Below, in pieces: positions 45,725-55,208 of a DNA stretch of 64,000 nucleotides. The first letter of the stretch is position 1, and the number at the start of each line of letters is the position of its first letter. The notes beneath the pieces were generated by a model. The model was not told where the DNA came from. It was given only the letters and a program-made list of their open reading frames with translations, and made no database searches. Source of the DNA: Paenibacillus sp. 32O-W (GTDB lineage: Bacteria; Bacillota; Bacilli; Paenibacillales; NBRC-103111); NCBI RefSeq assembly GCF_007679495.1, contig NZ_VEGP01000009.1:1-64000 (forward strand). Direction: 5' to 3'. The position numbers and the translations under genes are program-made.

Positions 45725-45995
45725 GCTGAACCTCGTCTATAATGCCCTCCAGGTAAGCGTCCAGTTCATCCGGCGTCACACCAACACGGCCCGCCAAACG
45801 ATCCTCTTGCACAGCGAGCAGTTCTTCGCGCAGCTTTAACATCTTCTCGCGACGGGAAAACGTCTCAATGTCCATCACGACGAGATCACCTTCACCGTTC
45901 TTGGTCAGATAAACCGGTTCCCCGGAAGATTTGCATAGATCGGCGATTTCATTATAGTTTTGCCGGATACTGGCGGAAGGTTTGATAATCATCAT
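45702..45995 (-). CDS. Phd/YefM-family antitoxin
   Basis: A 97-aa antitoxin: IIKPSASIRQNYNEIADLCK, GEPVYLTKNGEGDLVVMDIE, then a helical toxin-binding tail (LDAYLEGIIDEVQHG). It should neutralise the RelE-like toxin and repress the shared promoter. GGAG lies before the ATG at 45995. The pair probably stabilises the element. Confidence 0.87.
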   Translation of the reverse strand: MMIIKPSASIRQNYNEIADLCKSSGEPVYLTKNGEGDLVVMDIETFSRREKMLKLREELLAVQEDRLAGRVGVTPDELDAYLEGIIDEVQHGKDAPL

Positions 45996-46027
45996 GGTCA
46001 CTCCTTGCATAGCTGTATATTGATTTT

Positions 46028-46056
46028 ATTATACCTATTACATGCTATATAATCAA
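46028..46056 (-). promoter_or_regulatory. Promoter of the toxin-antitoxin operon
   Basis: On the minus strand TTGATT and TATAAT lie exactly 17 bases apart, ending 33 bp upstream of the antitoxin ATG. Confidence 0.8.
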
Positions 46057-46128
46057 TGCGGTTGCGCTTATCCCCAATCTATTCACATCTTATCCACATA
46101 CAGTGAGAATTTTCCGTAGCCCAGAAAG

Positions 46129-46155
46129 AAAAGACGCCAACCGTTCAGCGTCTAC
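46129..46155 (-). terminator. Terminator after the toprim gene
   Basis: On the minus strand AGACGC-TGAACGGTTG-GCGTCT is followed by TTTCTTT. It sits just past the toprim gene stop and separates it from the toxin-antitoxin operon. Confidence 0.7.
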
Positions 46156-46157
46156 CG

Positions 46158-47108
46158 CTATCGGGATGGTTCACCGCGTCTTCTTCGGAATTCCATTAAA
46201 TCGTTGTTTACATCCTTTCCGAACTTAGGCGGCTCATCGAATATGAGAAGGGCATGGGAGAAGAGCCTCTGTATCGTGGCTGCCGCCAATCGCCCCGGCT
46301 CATCATTGTCCAGGTGCAGGACAAGTCGATTCACCTGGGGAAAGCACTGCAAGTAATGCGTTAGGACAGACGGGGGAGTAGAGTCCTCCCCATTTGTCCT
46401 GGGCCTGTATATTCCGGCCAGCGACAGCTTATGCGCCTGCCGCCAATCCCGGCCAGCGAGATGTTCCAGCGTACAGTAGGATAAGAGATCAATAGCGCTC
46501 TCAAACAGATGCAGTTCCGTACAGTTTCCCGAGGCCGGAATGGAAAACGAATACCGCTTGTCGCTGCCAGCGGCTTCCCCTATATAACGGGTGCTTGTCG
46601 TACCGCGTATCGCCGCATAGCGCGGCGTTCCTTGCTGGTCGAAACCGACGAATACCGCGTTGTGATAGCGGCGGCTTTCATACAAACGCCCCGTTTCGAG
46701 ACAGTAGTCGATCAACGTGCGATGGATACCGCGTTTGCTGAGATAGGCCATGACGCGATGCGATGTATGATTCGGTTCGGGAAGCTCAAACCGCGCTGGA
46801 GATGAGCGTTGTTGCAAAGATTGCGAAAATGCAGGTGCGCTGCCTGGATGAACGCCTTCAATTTGCAACACCGCATCGGGAAAAGACATGCCCCGCACTT
46901 TGACCAAATAGTCCAGCGCCGAGCGTCCGCCGATCCCCCTTGACCACCAGTACCATTTGCCGTTGGAAATTTTCAAGCTGTCGTGTGTCCGGGTGGTGTA
47001 GACATTGCGAGAGCATCGGACCAGTTCTGCCGGCTCGTGCATATGCAAATATGTGAGCAGATCGAGTCTTTTGGCACGTTCGATCTGTTCCTTGTTTACG
47101 TAGCTCAT
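46158..47108 (-). CDS. DUF3991/toprim domain protein (primase-like)
   Basis: A 316-aa protein. The N-terminal part (VNKEQIERAKRLDLLTYLHM, NGKWYWWSRGIGGRSALDYL) is the DUF3991-type zinc-less primase-like module. The C-terminal part is a toprim fold (ELHLFESAIDLLSYC; RLVLHLDNDEPGRLA). These proteins are widespread in ICEs and plasmids and are thought to support DNA replication after transfer. SD AAAGGAG precedes the ATG. Confidence 0.87.
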   Translation of the reverse strand: MSYVNKEQIERAKRLDLLTYLHMHEPAELVRCSRNVYTTRTHDSLKISNGKWYWWSRGIGGRSALDYLVKVRGMSFPDAVLQIEGVHPGSAPAFSQSLQQRSSPARFELPEPNHTSHRVMAYLSKRGIHRTLIDYCLETGRLYESRRYHNAVFVGFDQQGTPRYAAIRGTTSTRYIGEAAGSDKRYSFSIPASGNCTELHLFESAIDLLSYCTLEHLAGRDWRQAHKLSLAGIYRPRTNGEDSTPPSVLTHYLQCFPQVNRLVLHLDNDEPGRLAAATIQRLFSHALLIFDEPPKFGKDVNNDLMEFRRRRGEPSR

Positions 47109-47157
47109 TGCCGAAGCTCCTTTTGGAAATCCAAGCAGCGTCCGATGGGTATATTGT

Positions 47158-47442
47158 TCATCGTGCCTTACCCCTCTTTTTGGGGTACAGATAAGCTCTG
47201 CCTTCCTTCAACTTCGTAACGCCTTTCTTTTTCATGAATGCGTCTAAATCGCCTTCATAAACTTGACTGGTCACCCCGTTTGAGTCGCGGATGTAATAAT
47301 ACGTGTCGCCAAATCCGTTCTTCTCTTTGGATATCAACTCCAACGATGGCACGGTTTCTCCCTCCTCGATCAAGCCGGTTCCGTAACAAAAAGGCGGCAG
47401 AATCGGACAAAAGCATCCGCCGCTTGGGATGGCATACAACAT
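47158..47442 (-). CDS. Small hypothetical ICE protein
   Basis: A 94-aa protein with a Cys/Pro-rich N-terminus (GGCFCPILPPFCYGTGLIEE) and a beta-rich middle (DTYYYIRDSNGVTSQVYEGDL). ATG at 47442 has GGAGGA six bases upstream; the earlier in-frame ATG touches that SD. No family recognised. Confidence 0.6.
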   Translation of the reverse strand: MLYAIPSGGCFCPILPPFCYGTGLIEEGETVPSLELISKEKNGFGDTYYYIRDSNGVTSQVYEGDLDAFMKKKGVTKLKEGRAYLYPKKRGKAR

Positions 47443-47465
47443 GTTCATTCCTCCGGAAATGAGAA

Positions 47466-47488
47466 AAGGACCCCAAAACCGGAGTCCA
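47466..47488 (-). terminator. Terminator after the 26-aa gene
   Basis: On the minus strand GGACTCC-GGTTTT-GGGGTCC is followed by TTTTCTC, 15 bp past the small gene's stop. Confidence 0.65.
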
Positions 47489-47502
47489 ATTCATCATGTG
47501 AT

Positions 47503-47583
47503 TTATAACTTTAACAAGCGAGCTATCTTCGACCTGTGAAATGCTCGCACCGATACCATGTTCTTTTCCGTAATGGTCAGCAT
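47503..47583 (-). CDS. 26-residue basic peptide
   Basis: The peptide MLTITEKNMVSVRAFHRSKI continues with ARLLKL. It has AAAGGGAAC before the ATG and a terminator-like hairpin after the stop, and it lies 40 bp downstream of the giant helicase gene. It is basic and partly amphipathic. Function unknown. Confidence 0.45.
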   Translation of the reverse strand: MLTITEKNMVSVRAFHRSKIARLLKL

Positions 47584-47623
47584 GAAGTTCCCTTTCAGGG
47601 GGAGGAACGACGGTGTCAGGCCG

Positions 47624-50600
47624 TTATCGCTCACGGCCCACCACCCGCCGTTCGGGCGCTTCTATTTCTTCGTCCGGCACGCTGTCCACGGCTTCGTTTT
47701 CCCGTTTGTCCATATTCAGCAGGGCATTCAGTTCCGCAAGCCGCGCCGCTTTCGTTTGCAGCTCCTGCTCCTTCTCGAAAGGAGCCGCGATTTGTTCTTT
47801 CGCCGTTTCCATTTGCAGACGCAAGGTGGCAAGCTGCTCGCGGGCATGCTCCAGCTTCGCAGGCAAATCCGACAAGGCGTTGTTGATGCGGCTTATATTG
47901 CCGCCTGCATCCGCTCCGAGCGTCACCGTATGACCCAGCGCGCCGCGAAGCGTGACCTTGTACTCCTTATGGAAGCTGTCAAAGGACAGCCACAAGGAAA
48001 ATCCCCGGTAGCTGCCGATTTCCTGCGGATCGGGCGATGTCATTCCTTTGCAAGCGTCCAGCAGAGCTGCGCCTGCTGCTGTCCGCTCCGAATAGGTGTA
48101 ATCCTTGACCGTCATGCCGGGGAATTTGGCGTCGTCCGCCCCGTCCGCCTCGGACGCTTTGGAGCGCAGTAACAAGGCCGCATCCTGTTCATAGCCGGCA
48201 ATTCGTTCCTCCGTAGACTTGATTTGCTGCGGCAACATTTTGAGCAGCCGGTCCTCCAGCGCATAGCGCTGACTCAAGTGGTTGGCTTTGAGCAGCTTGA
48301 GTTTGGATACCTGGATATCCAGGTCCATTTTCTCCTTGATGTACGGGTTGCCGGTCGCAAGCGCCTTGACCTCGGCATAGGAGAGCGCCGTCTCGTCAAT
48401 ATCCTCGGCGGAACGAACCGGAGACTTGCTGGTCATGATCTGCGAAATGAAGCGCTGCTTGTTTTCCAGCGTTTGATAAAGGTACGCGTCGAACGTGTTC
48501 TCCGTCACATAGCGAAAAATATGCACCTCGCTGTTCTGGTTGCCTTGCCGGATAATGCGCCCGCTGCGCTGCTCCAGGTCGCGCGGACGCCAGGGGCAGT
48601 CAAGGTCGTGAAGGGCAATCAGCTTCGTTTGCACGTTCGTGCCTGCGCCCATCTTGAACGTCGATCCGAGCAGTATCCGAACTTGGCCACTGCGTACTTT
48701 GGCGAACAGTTCCTTTTTCTTGACCTCGGTATTGGCGTCGTGAATATAGGCGATTTCCTCGGCAGGAACACCTTTCTTCATCAGCTTGCGCCGCAACTCG
48801 TCGTACACATTGAAGGCACCATCCTGTTTCGGAATGGACAAATCGCAGAACACCAACTGGGTCAAACGCTGCTCCTGATGTTCCTCCCAATACCGGAAGA
48901 CATTGTCCGCGCAGGCGCTGACCTTGCTGCCTTCGTCGTCGGGAAGCATCGGATTCGCCAGCCGTTGATCGAGCGCCAGTTTGCGTCCGTCATTGGTGAT
49001 CGTCAGCATATTGTCCTCGTGCGGCTCCACTTCCTTCGCCCGCACCCGTTCGGCGCGGCGGGCAAGATCCGCAACCATGTCGCGCTGAAAGTCACTCGGC
49101 GGCACGGCAACATTGTGGAAATGGGCTTTCGGTACGGGAAGCTGGAGCATGTCCGCCGTCTGGATATCGGCCACTTCCTTGAACATATTCATCAGTTCCG
49201 GCAAATTGTAAAAACGGGCAAACCGGGTTTTCGCCCGATAGCCCGTTCCTTCCGGAGCCAGTTCGATCGCGGTGACGGTTTCTCCGAACGTGGAAGCCCA
49301 AGCGTCAAAATGCTGCAAGCCCTGCCGCTTGAGCCGCTCGTATTGCAAGTAGCGCTGCATCGTATACATCTCGGTGATGGAGTTTGAAATCGGCGTACCC
49401 GTCGCAAAGATGATGCCCCGGCCTCCGGTCAGTTCGTCCAGATAGCGGCATTTGGCAAACATGTCCGACGACTTCTGCGCTTCGGTTTGCGACAGTCCGG
49501 CTACATTGCGCATTTTCGTATAAAGAAACAGGTTTTTGTACGAATCCGCTTCATCTACGAATAAACGGTCTACGCCCAGTTCCTCGAAGGTCACGACATC
49601 ATCCTTGCGGCTCGTGTCGTTCAGCTTCTCCAGCTTGGTTTGCAGCGTCTTTTTCGTTTTTTCAAGCTGTTTGATCGCATAGCGTTCGCCTCTGGCTTCC
49701 TTGAGTTCCCGGATGCCGTTCGTAATTTCCGAAATCTGTTCGTACAGTTGCTGCCGTTGCCGCTCCGTCGAAATCGGAATTTTCTCAAACTGTGAATGGC
49801 CAATGATGATCGCATCATAATCGCCGGTGGCAATCCGCGCACAAAACGTTTTGCGGTTTTTCGTTTCAAAGTCCTTTTTGGTCGCCACCAGAATATTCGC
49901 CGACGGATATAGCTGCAAAAACTCCGCCGCCCACTGTTCGGTCAGATGGTTCGGAACGACCAGCATGCTCTTGTTGCACAGCCCTAGATGCTTGCTCTCC
50001 ATCGCCGCGGCGGTCATCGCGAACGTTTTTCCTGCGCCGACACAATGAGCGAAAAGGGAGTTGCCGCCGTACAACGCCCGGGCAACCGCATTGACCTGGT
50101 GCTGGCGCAGCCGGATTTCCGGGTTCATCCCGGTGAATCGGATATGACTGCCATCGTATTCGCGGGGACGGATGGCATTGAACCGGTCATTGTACAGCCG
50201 TGTCAGCCGTTCGCGCCGCTGCGGATCTCGCCATATCCATTCGCGGAACGCTTCTTTCATCATCTCCTGCTTTTGCTGGGCGATGGCCGTTTCCTGTTTG
50301 TTCAGCACACGCTTTTCCACGCCATCCTCATACACGGTGTCAAATACGCGAACGTCCCGCAAATTCAGCGTATCTTCGAGAATTTTGTACGCATTGACGC
50401 GGTTGGTGCCGTACGTGACGTTCGCCTTGATATTGTTGCTGCGGTCATCGCTTTTGCCTTTGACGTTCCAGGCAGCCGTATATTCGGAATACATCACGTT
50501 GATGTAGGTCTGGTACATCGGCGGCGTGTCCACCAGCTCAAACAGAAATTGCCGAATGTCTTCCGGCGGCAGCCAGGTTGCGCCCAAGCGGACATCAATT

Positions 50601-53600
50601 TCGGAGGCGTCCAGGTCTTTCGGCTGCACCGCTTCAAGCGCTTTGACGTTTTCGCCGTAACGTTCGGCATCGTATGCGGCAAACTGTCTGGCCACACGCA
50701 GCTTCTCCCGCACATTGCCGGACAAGTACGCATCCGCCGTTTCGTAGATCGGCTTACCTTCCTCGTCCAGATTTTCGGGATTGGGGAAGATGACGCCGCG
50801 CAGCTCTTTTATCAGTTGTTCTTCCGTCCAACCGGTTAGCTGCGCCATATACGGCAGATCAACACGGGCTTTTGCGCCGATGGAAACGGCAAGCGCCTCC
50901 GAAGCGGTATCCACCTGCTCCACATGGATGCGCTGCCGGATGGTGCGTTTGGTGAACATATCCGCCTTGCGCAGCAACCGTCCTTCCTCGTCGATGATTT
51001 CCAGCGAGCAAAGAAGAAAGTAGGAACTGTCGTCCGAAAAAGCAAGGCTGTTGGCGCGGCTGTTGATCAGGCCGTATTGCGCCGTAAACCGGTCATACTG
51101 CGCATTCAGCTTTCGCTGTTGCTGCTCTATCATCTCATCGCTATAGTCTTCGGTTTGGTACTCGATCAGCTCGCGCACGGTGTCCCGCAGCTGAATCATT
51201 CCCTTGATGCGGCCTGCCGCCGTAGCCGAAGTGTCCACGCGCCGCATTCGGCTGTTCTCCCGATAGTAGATTTGTCCATCCACCAGCGCAAAGCTGAAAT
51301 TGCGGACAGACGGATCGGCAGGGAGAGAAGGTTCTTCTTCCTCCGGCTGGTCTTCCCGTTCCAGCTCCACCCATTCGGCATGGATATTGGACAACGCTTC
51401 GCGCAGCAGCTCATCCAGATTGGCGTCCGGGAATGGCTTGCAGGACGTTTCCTGCCGGTTGCCGTACATCCGGTCGTCAAAAACCATGGTGCCCAGCACC
51501 ATATCGGGATGTTCCGCGAAATAACGATTCACCGGCACACCGTCCGCTGTCTCGGATAGGGAAAGCCATGCTTCGGTTTGCTCGCTGACGGCAACCATGC
51601 GATCCCGTTTCTGTAAAAAGATAATGTCGGCGGTTACTTCGGTTCCGGCATTGGCCAGAAACGCATTGCTTGGCAGACGCACCGCTCCGAGCAGTTCGGC
51701 GCGTTCCGCTATATATTTGCGTACCGCCGGGTTTTGCTTGTCCATCGTTCCTTTGGACGTAATAAAGGCGATGATGCCGCCCGGACGCACTTTGTCCAGT
51801 GTCTTGGCGAAAAAGTAATCATGGATGAGAAACTTGTGCTTGTCGTAACGTTTATCCGCCACGCCATAACCGCCGAACGGCACGTTCCCGATGGCGAGAT
51901 CGAAGAAGCTGTCCGGCAAATTCGTCTGTTCGTAGCCGCTGACTGCAATCGACGCCTGCGGGTATAGCTGCCTGGCAATACGGCCGGTAATGCTGTCCAG
52001 TTCCACGCCAAACAGCCGCGAGCCTTGGAACGACTCCGGCACCAGACCGAAGAAATTGCCGATGCCGCAAGACGGCTCCAAAATATTGCCGCTGCGAAAG
52101 CCCATCGATTCCAGACAGTCGTACATCGCCTTGATGACGGTCACAGATGTATAATGAGCATTCAGCGTTGACGCGCGAGCGGACGCATATTCATCCGGCT
52201 CCAGCACATTTTTCAGTTCCGCATATTCGGTTACCCACTGCGTGTTCGCTTCGTCAAATGCCTGCGGAATGCCGCCCCATCCGACATAGCGGGCCAGCAC
52301 CGCCTGCTCGTCCGCTGTCGCTTGCCGCTGCTCCTGCTCCAGCTTGTTCAGCAGCCGAATCGCTTCCATGTTCCATTTGAACTTCGTTTTTGCGCCGCCA
52401 TACCCCAGTTCATCATCCGTAATCCGGTAGTTGATAGCCGGGACAGACGGGCGGGCTGGCGCGGTGCGGCCGGCCACAGGATCAGGGGAAAGGGAAGTGT
52501 CTGGCTGCGATATGGGCTCTCGCCCCTCCGTCACCGGCTCTTCCGGTGAAACCGCATCTTCCGCTGTTTCCCAGGCCGCTTCGTCAGACCGTTCCGGCTC
52601 CTGCTCTCCAGTAATCAGATGATCGTTCAGCGGGTTTTCGCGCAGCATTCGCTCAAAATCCCGGCGATTCAACTCTTTGATGAAGAGCGGGAACTGACGG
52701 TCTTGCAGCACCACTGTTCGCTGCGCCAGTTCAACAATTTCATATTCGTCCGCACCAATCCAGACCATACTGCCAGTATCAAAACCGTAGCGCGCTCGTT
52801 CCCAGTTCACCGGCGTTTGTTCCGGTTCCACCTGTGCGTCTCGTGGGGAAAGCCCCGACGATGCATCCGACTGAGGCACATCGTTCCTGGCCATTTCCGC
52901 CGCCTGCTGTCTCCGCTTTTCCTCCTGTTCCTCTGCAAAAGCGGGCAATCGCTCGGCTTCCTGCCGGTTCAAGTAACGACCCGCTGCCAGCAGTTCGCCG
53001 ATACGTTTCTGCACGTTCATCCACGGCAGCACCACCTGCGTATCCGGGTTCATGATGGAGCCGCGGGTCAGCGTGATGCCTTTGCTGTCATAATTCATGT
53101 GAATATCCGTGCCGATCAGCGCGGGAAGACGCCCGCCGGTTCCGTATTCCCGTTTCAGGAAATCGGCGTTCTCCTGTGCGGACAGCGACTGCTGGAAATG
53201 CAGCGCGATGCGATACTTGCCGTTCTCAAAACCGCTGCCGTTTTGCAAAATGGCGTCAATGACCGCTTGCGGCATGAAAAAAGCGGAGGCTTTTGCGTCC
53301 TCCGCTTGTTCCATCCACAGCGTCTGTTGCTCGATGGACGGTTCCAACTTTCGCGTCAAGTCAAATTCGTTCAACAGTATCATGCTGGCGATATGCCCGG
53401 CGATGACGCCCCAATCGTAAAAGCTTTGCGCCGTGCGTTCCTCCGCCGTCCCTGTCCACAGATGCAAAACGTTTCGGTACGGTTCAAATCCTGCTCGTAC
53501 GCCTTCATCCAGCGTCAGTTCGGTGATGCCTGACGGAAACAAACCGCGCACATACAACATGCGCTCGCGCTCGTCTTCATGGGCAAGGAAAAATGCTGCG

Positions 53601-54907
53601 ATGTCCGACTTGCTCTCCCGCAGCGGCGCGGCTCGGAGCATGTCATTAATGAGGGCATGGTCGTGAAAAAACGGAAGACTTCGGTCCTCCGTTTCCCGGT
53701 CGTACCATTTTAATGATAAATCAGTTCCGCGAGAATCAGTTCCTCCGCCTGCTGCTTCAGGTTGTTCATGTGTCCCGTCCAGGCCAGCGGATCGCTCGCC
53801 TTGTCCGGCGCCGGGTGAGACGCGAGCAGCTCCTGCATCGTCCGGTCGATCTGCTCCCGCGCTGTCCGGTCGACTTCCGCCAGATGTTGGTTCAACTGCC
53901 CCGACAACATCAGATGGGCGTACATGCCCTTCCGCTCGGTTTTCAGGAACGTCTTGCGCATCATCCCGTACTTCCCGATGGTCGTCTCCGCTTCGCTCAG
54001 CGTCAGGTTGGGCAGCAGATAATCCCCTTGCGGCGAGTACGTCAGTTCCATGTTCATCCTTCCTTTCTTGTCGAGTAGCTTCATTGTGCGGCAAGGAATC
54101 GGGTCTTGCAAGGGTATGAAACGATTGCCCCTCATTTGCATGTTGTGCATCCCGACGCAGTGCTCGGACGGTCGATTCCACTTCCCGTAGCATCATCTCG
54201 GACACATCGCTGATCGCTGCGCCCAAGTGGGACAGCGCAGGAAGCGTGTTGAAATACCCGATGCCGGACAAATCCTCGATGCTGATATAATGTGCGGGAT
54301 CGAGTCCGCAACGGATCATCGCCATATAAGCGACGGCTTTTTCAGCCGCTTGTTTGAACAACAGCTCCACATGCGAAATATCCAGGTCCTCCAGCAAACT
54401 GTGCTCCCGCTCTTTCATCAACTCCGCCACATAATCGGCGCTGTTGTCATCCACCGCATTCCGCGCAGCAGCAAGGAGCGCAGCAGGCAGATCCGCACGT
54501 GGTTCTATCTCATCCGACGCGCCGAACGCATTTTCCAGCGTTTCGATGACATGAGCCGTATCGCTGTCCTGCAATCGCCAAAGCGACACCTGCGGCTGGC
54601 GTCTGCTCTGGGTATCCGATACGTCAAACACATGGCGCAGGCCCAAGTGGTTGCCCCGATCTTCAATCAGGGCAATCCCTTTCGCGCCGCGCTTCACCCA
54701 TCGATCCAGCCGTTTGTTCCAGACGTCAATCGGCGCGCAGGCCGTTGCGTCAGGACGTTGTGCGTAGATCAACAGTTGATCCTGAAACGGATATTTATAG
54801 TTCCAGGCCGCCGTCCGCAAAAAATCCGCCCAGCGGTCAGGGTGATTCGTCACCGTGCGAGCCGTGCTGGCAGCCAGTTCGACGATGCGCTGCAACTTGG
54901 CTGTCAT
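47624..54907 (-). CDS. Giant N6-methylase/SNF2-helicase ICE protein
   Basis: A 2427-aa protein of the large methylase-helicase family carried by Firmicutes conjugative elements. Order: ArdC-like N-terminal domain (1-110), a disordered Asp/Arg/Gly/Ala-rich linker (about 275-400), a middle region, an N6-adenine methylase (from about 830; EPSCGIGNF about 942, NVPFGGYG about 1009 in place of NPPF), then an SF2 helicase (AHCVGAGKTFAM about 1620, FVDEADSYKN about 1785, QRSGRIIRQG about 2117) and a C-terminal coiled coil. It probably modifies or shields transferred DNA. GGGAGG precedes the ATG. The linker exactly coincides with a tnpV-like gene in another frame (53710-54051). Confidence 0.88.
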   Translation of the reverse strand: MTAKLQRIVELAASTARTVTNHPDRWADFLRTAAWNYKYPFQDQLLIYAQRPDATACAPIDVWNKRLDRWVKRGAKGIALIEDRGNHLGLRHVFDVSDTQSRRQPQVSLWRLQDSDTAHVIETLENAFGASDEIEPRADLPAALLAAARNAVDDNSADYVAELMKEREHSLLEDLDISHVELLFKQAAEKAVAYMAMIRCGLDPAHYISIEDLSGIGYFNTLPALSHLGAAISDVSEMMLREVESTVRALRRDAQHANEGQSFHTLARPDSLPHNEATRQERKDEHGTDVLAARGLSAAQPDAERSGDDHREVRDDAQDVPENRAEGHVRPSDVVGAVEPTSGGSRPDSAGADRPDDAGAARVSPGAGQGERSAGLDGTHEQPEAAGGGTDSRGTDLSLKWYDRETEDRSLPFFHDHALINDMLRAAPLRESKSDIAAFFLAHEDERERMLYVRGLFPSGITELTLDEGVRAGFEPYRNVLHLWTGTAEERTAQSFYDWGVIAGHIASMILLNEFDLTRKLEPSIEQQTLWMEQAEDAKASAFFMPQAVIDAILQNGSGFENGKYRIALHFQQSLSAQENADFLKREYGTGGRLPALIGTDIHMNYDSKGITLTRGSIMNPDTQVVLPWMNVQKRIGELLAAGRYLNRQEAERLPAFAEEQEEKRRQQAAEMARNDVPQSDASSGLSPRDAQVEPEQTPVNWERARYGFDTGSMVWIGADEYEIVELAQRTVVLQDRQFPLFIKELNRRDFERMLRENPLNDHLITGEQEPERSDEAAWETAEDAVSPEEPVTEGREPISQPDTSLSPDPVAGRTAPARPSVPAINYRITDDELGYGGAKTKFKWNMEAIRLLNKLEQEQRQATADEQAVLARYVGWGGIPQAFDEANTQWVTEYAELKNVLEPDEYASARASTLNAHYTSVTVIKAMYDCLESMGFRSGNILEPSCGIGNFFGLVPESFQGSRLFGVELDSITGRIARQLYPQASIAVSGYEQTNLPDSFFDLAIGNVPFGGYGVADKRYDKHKFLIHDYFFAKTLDKVRPGGIIAFITSKGTMDKQNPAVRKYIAERAELLGAVRLPSNAFLANAGTEVTADIIFLQKRDRMVAVSEQTEAWLSLSETADGVPVNRYFAEHPDMVLGTMVFDDRMYGNRQETSCKPFPDANLDELLREALSNIHAEWVELEREDQPEEEEPSLPADPSVRNFSFALVDGQIYYRENSRMRRVDTSATAAGRIKGMIQLRDTVRELIEYQTEDYSDEMIEQQQRKLNAQYDRFTAQYGLINSRANSLAFSDDSSYFLLCSLEIIDEEGRLLRKADMFTKRTIRQRIHVEQVDTASEALAVSIGAKARVDLPYMAQLTGWTEEQLIKELRGVIFPNPENLDEEGKPIYETADAYLSGNVREKLRVARQFAAYDAERYGENVKALEAVQPKDLDASEIDVRLGATWLPPEDIRQFLFELVDTPPMYQTYINVMYSEYTAAWNVKGKSDDRSNNIKANVTYGTNRVNAYKILEDTLNLRDVRVFDTVYEDGVEKRVLNKQETAIAQQKQEMMKEAFREWIWRDPQRRERLTRLYNDRFNAIRPREYDGSHIRFTGMNPEIRLRQHQVNAVARALYGGNSLFAHCVGAGKTFAMTAAAMESKHLGLCNKSMLVVPNHLTEQWAAEFLQLYPSANILVATKKDFETKNRKTFCARIATGDYDAIIIGHSQFEKIPISTERQRQQLYEQISEITNGIRELKEARGERYAIKQLEKTKKTLQTKLEKLNDTSRKDDVVTFEELGVDRLFVDEADSYKNLFLYTKMRNVAGLSQTEAQKSSDMFAKCRYLDELTGGRGIIFATGTPISNSITEMYTMQRYLQYERLKRQGLQHFDAWASTFGETVTAIELAPEGTGYRAKTRFARFYNLPELMNMFKEVADIQTADMLQLPVPKAHFHNVAVPPSDFQRDMVADLARRAERVRAKEVEPHEDNMLTITNDGRKLALDQRLANPMLPDDEGSKVSACADNVFRYWEEHQEQRLTQLVFCDLSIPKQDGAFNVYDELRRKLMKKGVPAEEIAYIHDANTEVKKKELFAKVRSGQVRILLGSTFKMGAGTNVQTKLIALHDLDCPWRPRDLEQRSGRIIRQGNQNSEVHIFRYVTENTFDAYLYQTLENKQRFISQIMTSKSPVRSAEDIDETALSYAEVKALATGNPYIKEKMDLDIQVSKLKLLKANHLSQRYALEDRLLKMLPQQIKSTEERIAGYEQDAALLLRSKASEADGADDAKFPGMTVKDYTYSERTAAGAALLDACKGMTSPDPQEIGSYRGFSLWLSFDSFHKEYKVTLRGALGHTVTLGADAGGNISRINNALSDLPAKLEHAREQLATLRLQMETAKEQIAAPFEKEQELQTKAARLAELNALLNMDKRENEAVDSVPDEEIEAPERRVVGRER
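53710..54051 (-). CDS. tnpV: TnpV-like protein nested inside the giant helicase gene
   Basis: A 113-aa protein matching the TnpV family: MELTYSPQGDYLLPNLTLSE, IGKYGMMRKTFLKTERKGMY, LMLSGQLNQHLAEVDRTARE and WTGHMNNLKQQAEELILAEL. ATG at 54051 follows AAGGAAGG by six bases. It is on the same strand as the 2427-codon gene but in a different frame and lies wholly inside it, opposite that protein's low-complexity linker. TnpV was named in Tn4451; its function is unknown. The family match makes real coding likely. Confidence 0.78.
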   Translation of the reverse strand: MELTYSPQGDYLLPNLTLSEAETTIGKYGMMRKTFLKTERKGMYAHLMLSGQLNQHLAEVDRTAREQIDRTMQELLASHPAPDKASDPLAWTGHMNNLKQQAEELILAELIYH

Positions 54908-54920
54908 GAGAGCACCTCCC

Positions 54921-55187
54921 TTACCGAAACGTGATTTGATTGGTCAGGCGAATGCCTTCCTCGGAATAACGAGCCGTAATCCGAATGAGTCCAATAAGTT
55001 GCAGTCGATGCAGATTTCGGCGGACAGTGGAAAGAGAGAGCCCCACCTCCGAAGCCAGCTTTTTGCCGGACAACAAGACGCAGCCATGCCGCCCGCCCGC
55101 GCGGTCCATCAGGTAGCTGTACAATAGCTTTGCTGCAGGAGGGACCTTCGCTTCGGCCAGCAGTTTATACCTGGTGAGATCGTTCAT
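54921..55187 (-). CDS. Winged helix-turn-helix protein, intact copy
   Basis: An 88-aa DNA-binding protein: LTRYKLLAEAKVPPAAKLLY, LSGKKLASEVGLSLSTVRRN, LHRLQLIGLIRI, the helix-turn-helix of the replication-initiator or MarR-like winged type. GAGGAGG precedes the ATG. It is 13 bases upstream of the giant helicase gene. A related, frameshifted copy is at 55682-55851. Confidence 0.8.
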   Translation of the reverse strand: MNDLTRYKLLAEAKVPPAAKLLYSYLMDRAGGRHGCVLLSGKKLASEVGLSLSTVRRNLHRLQLIGLIRITARYSEEGIRLTNQITFR

Positions 55188-55208
55188 AGGCTTCCTCCTC
55201 AGCAGACG

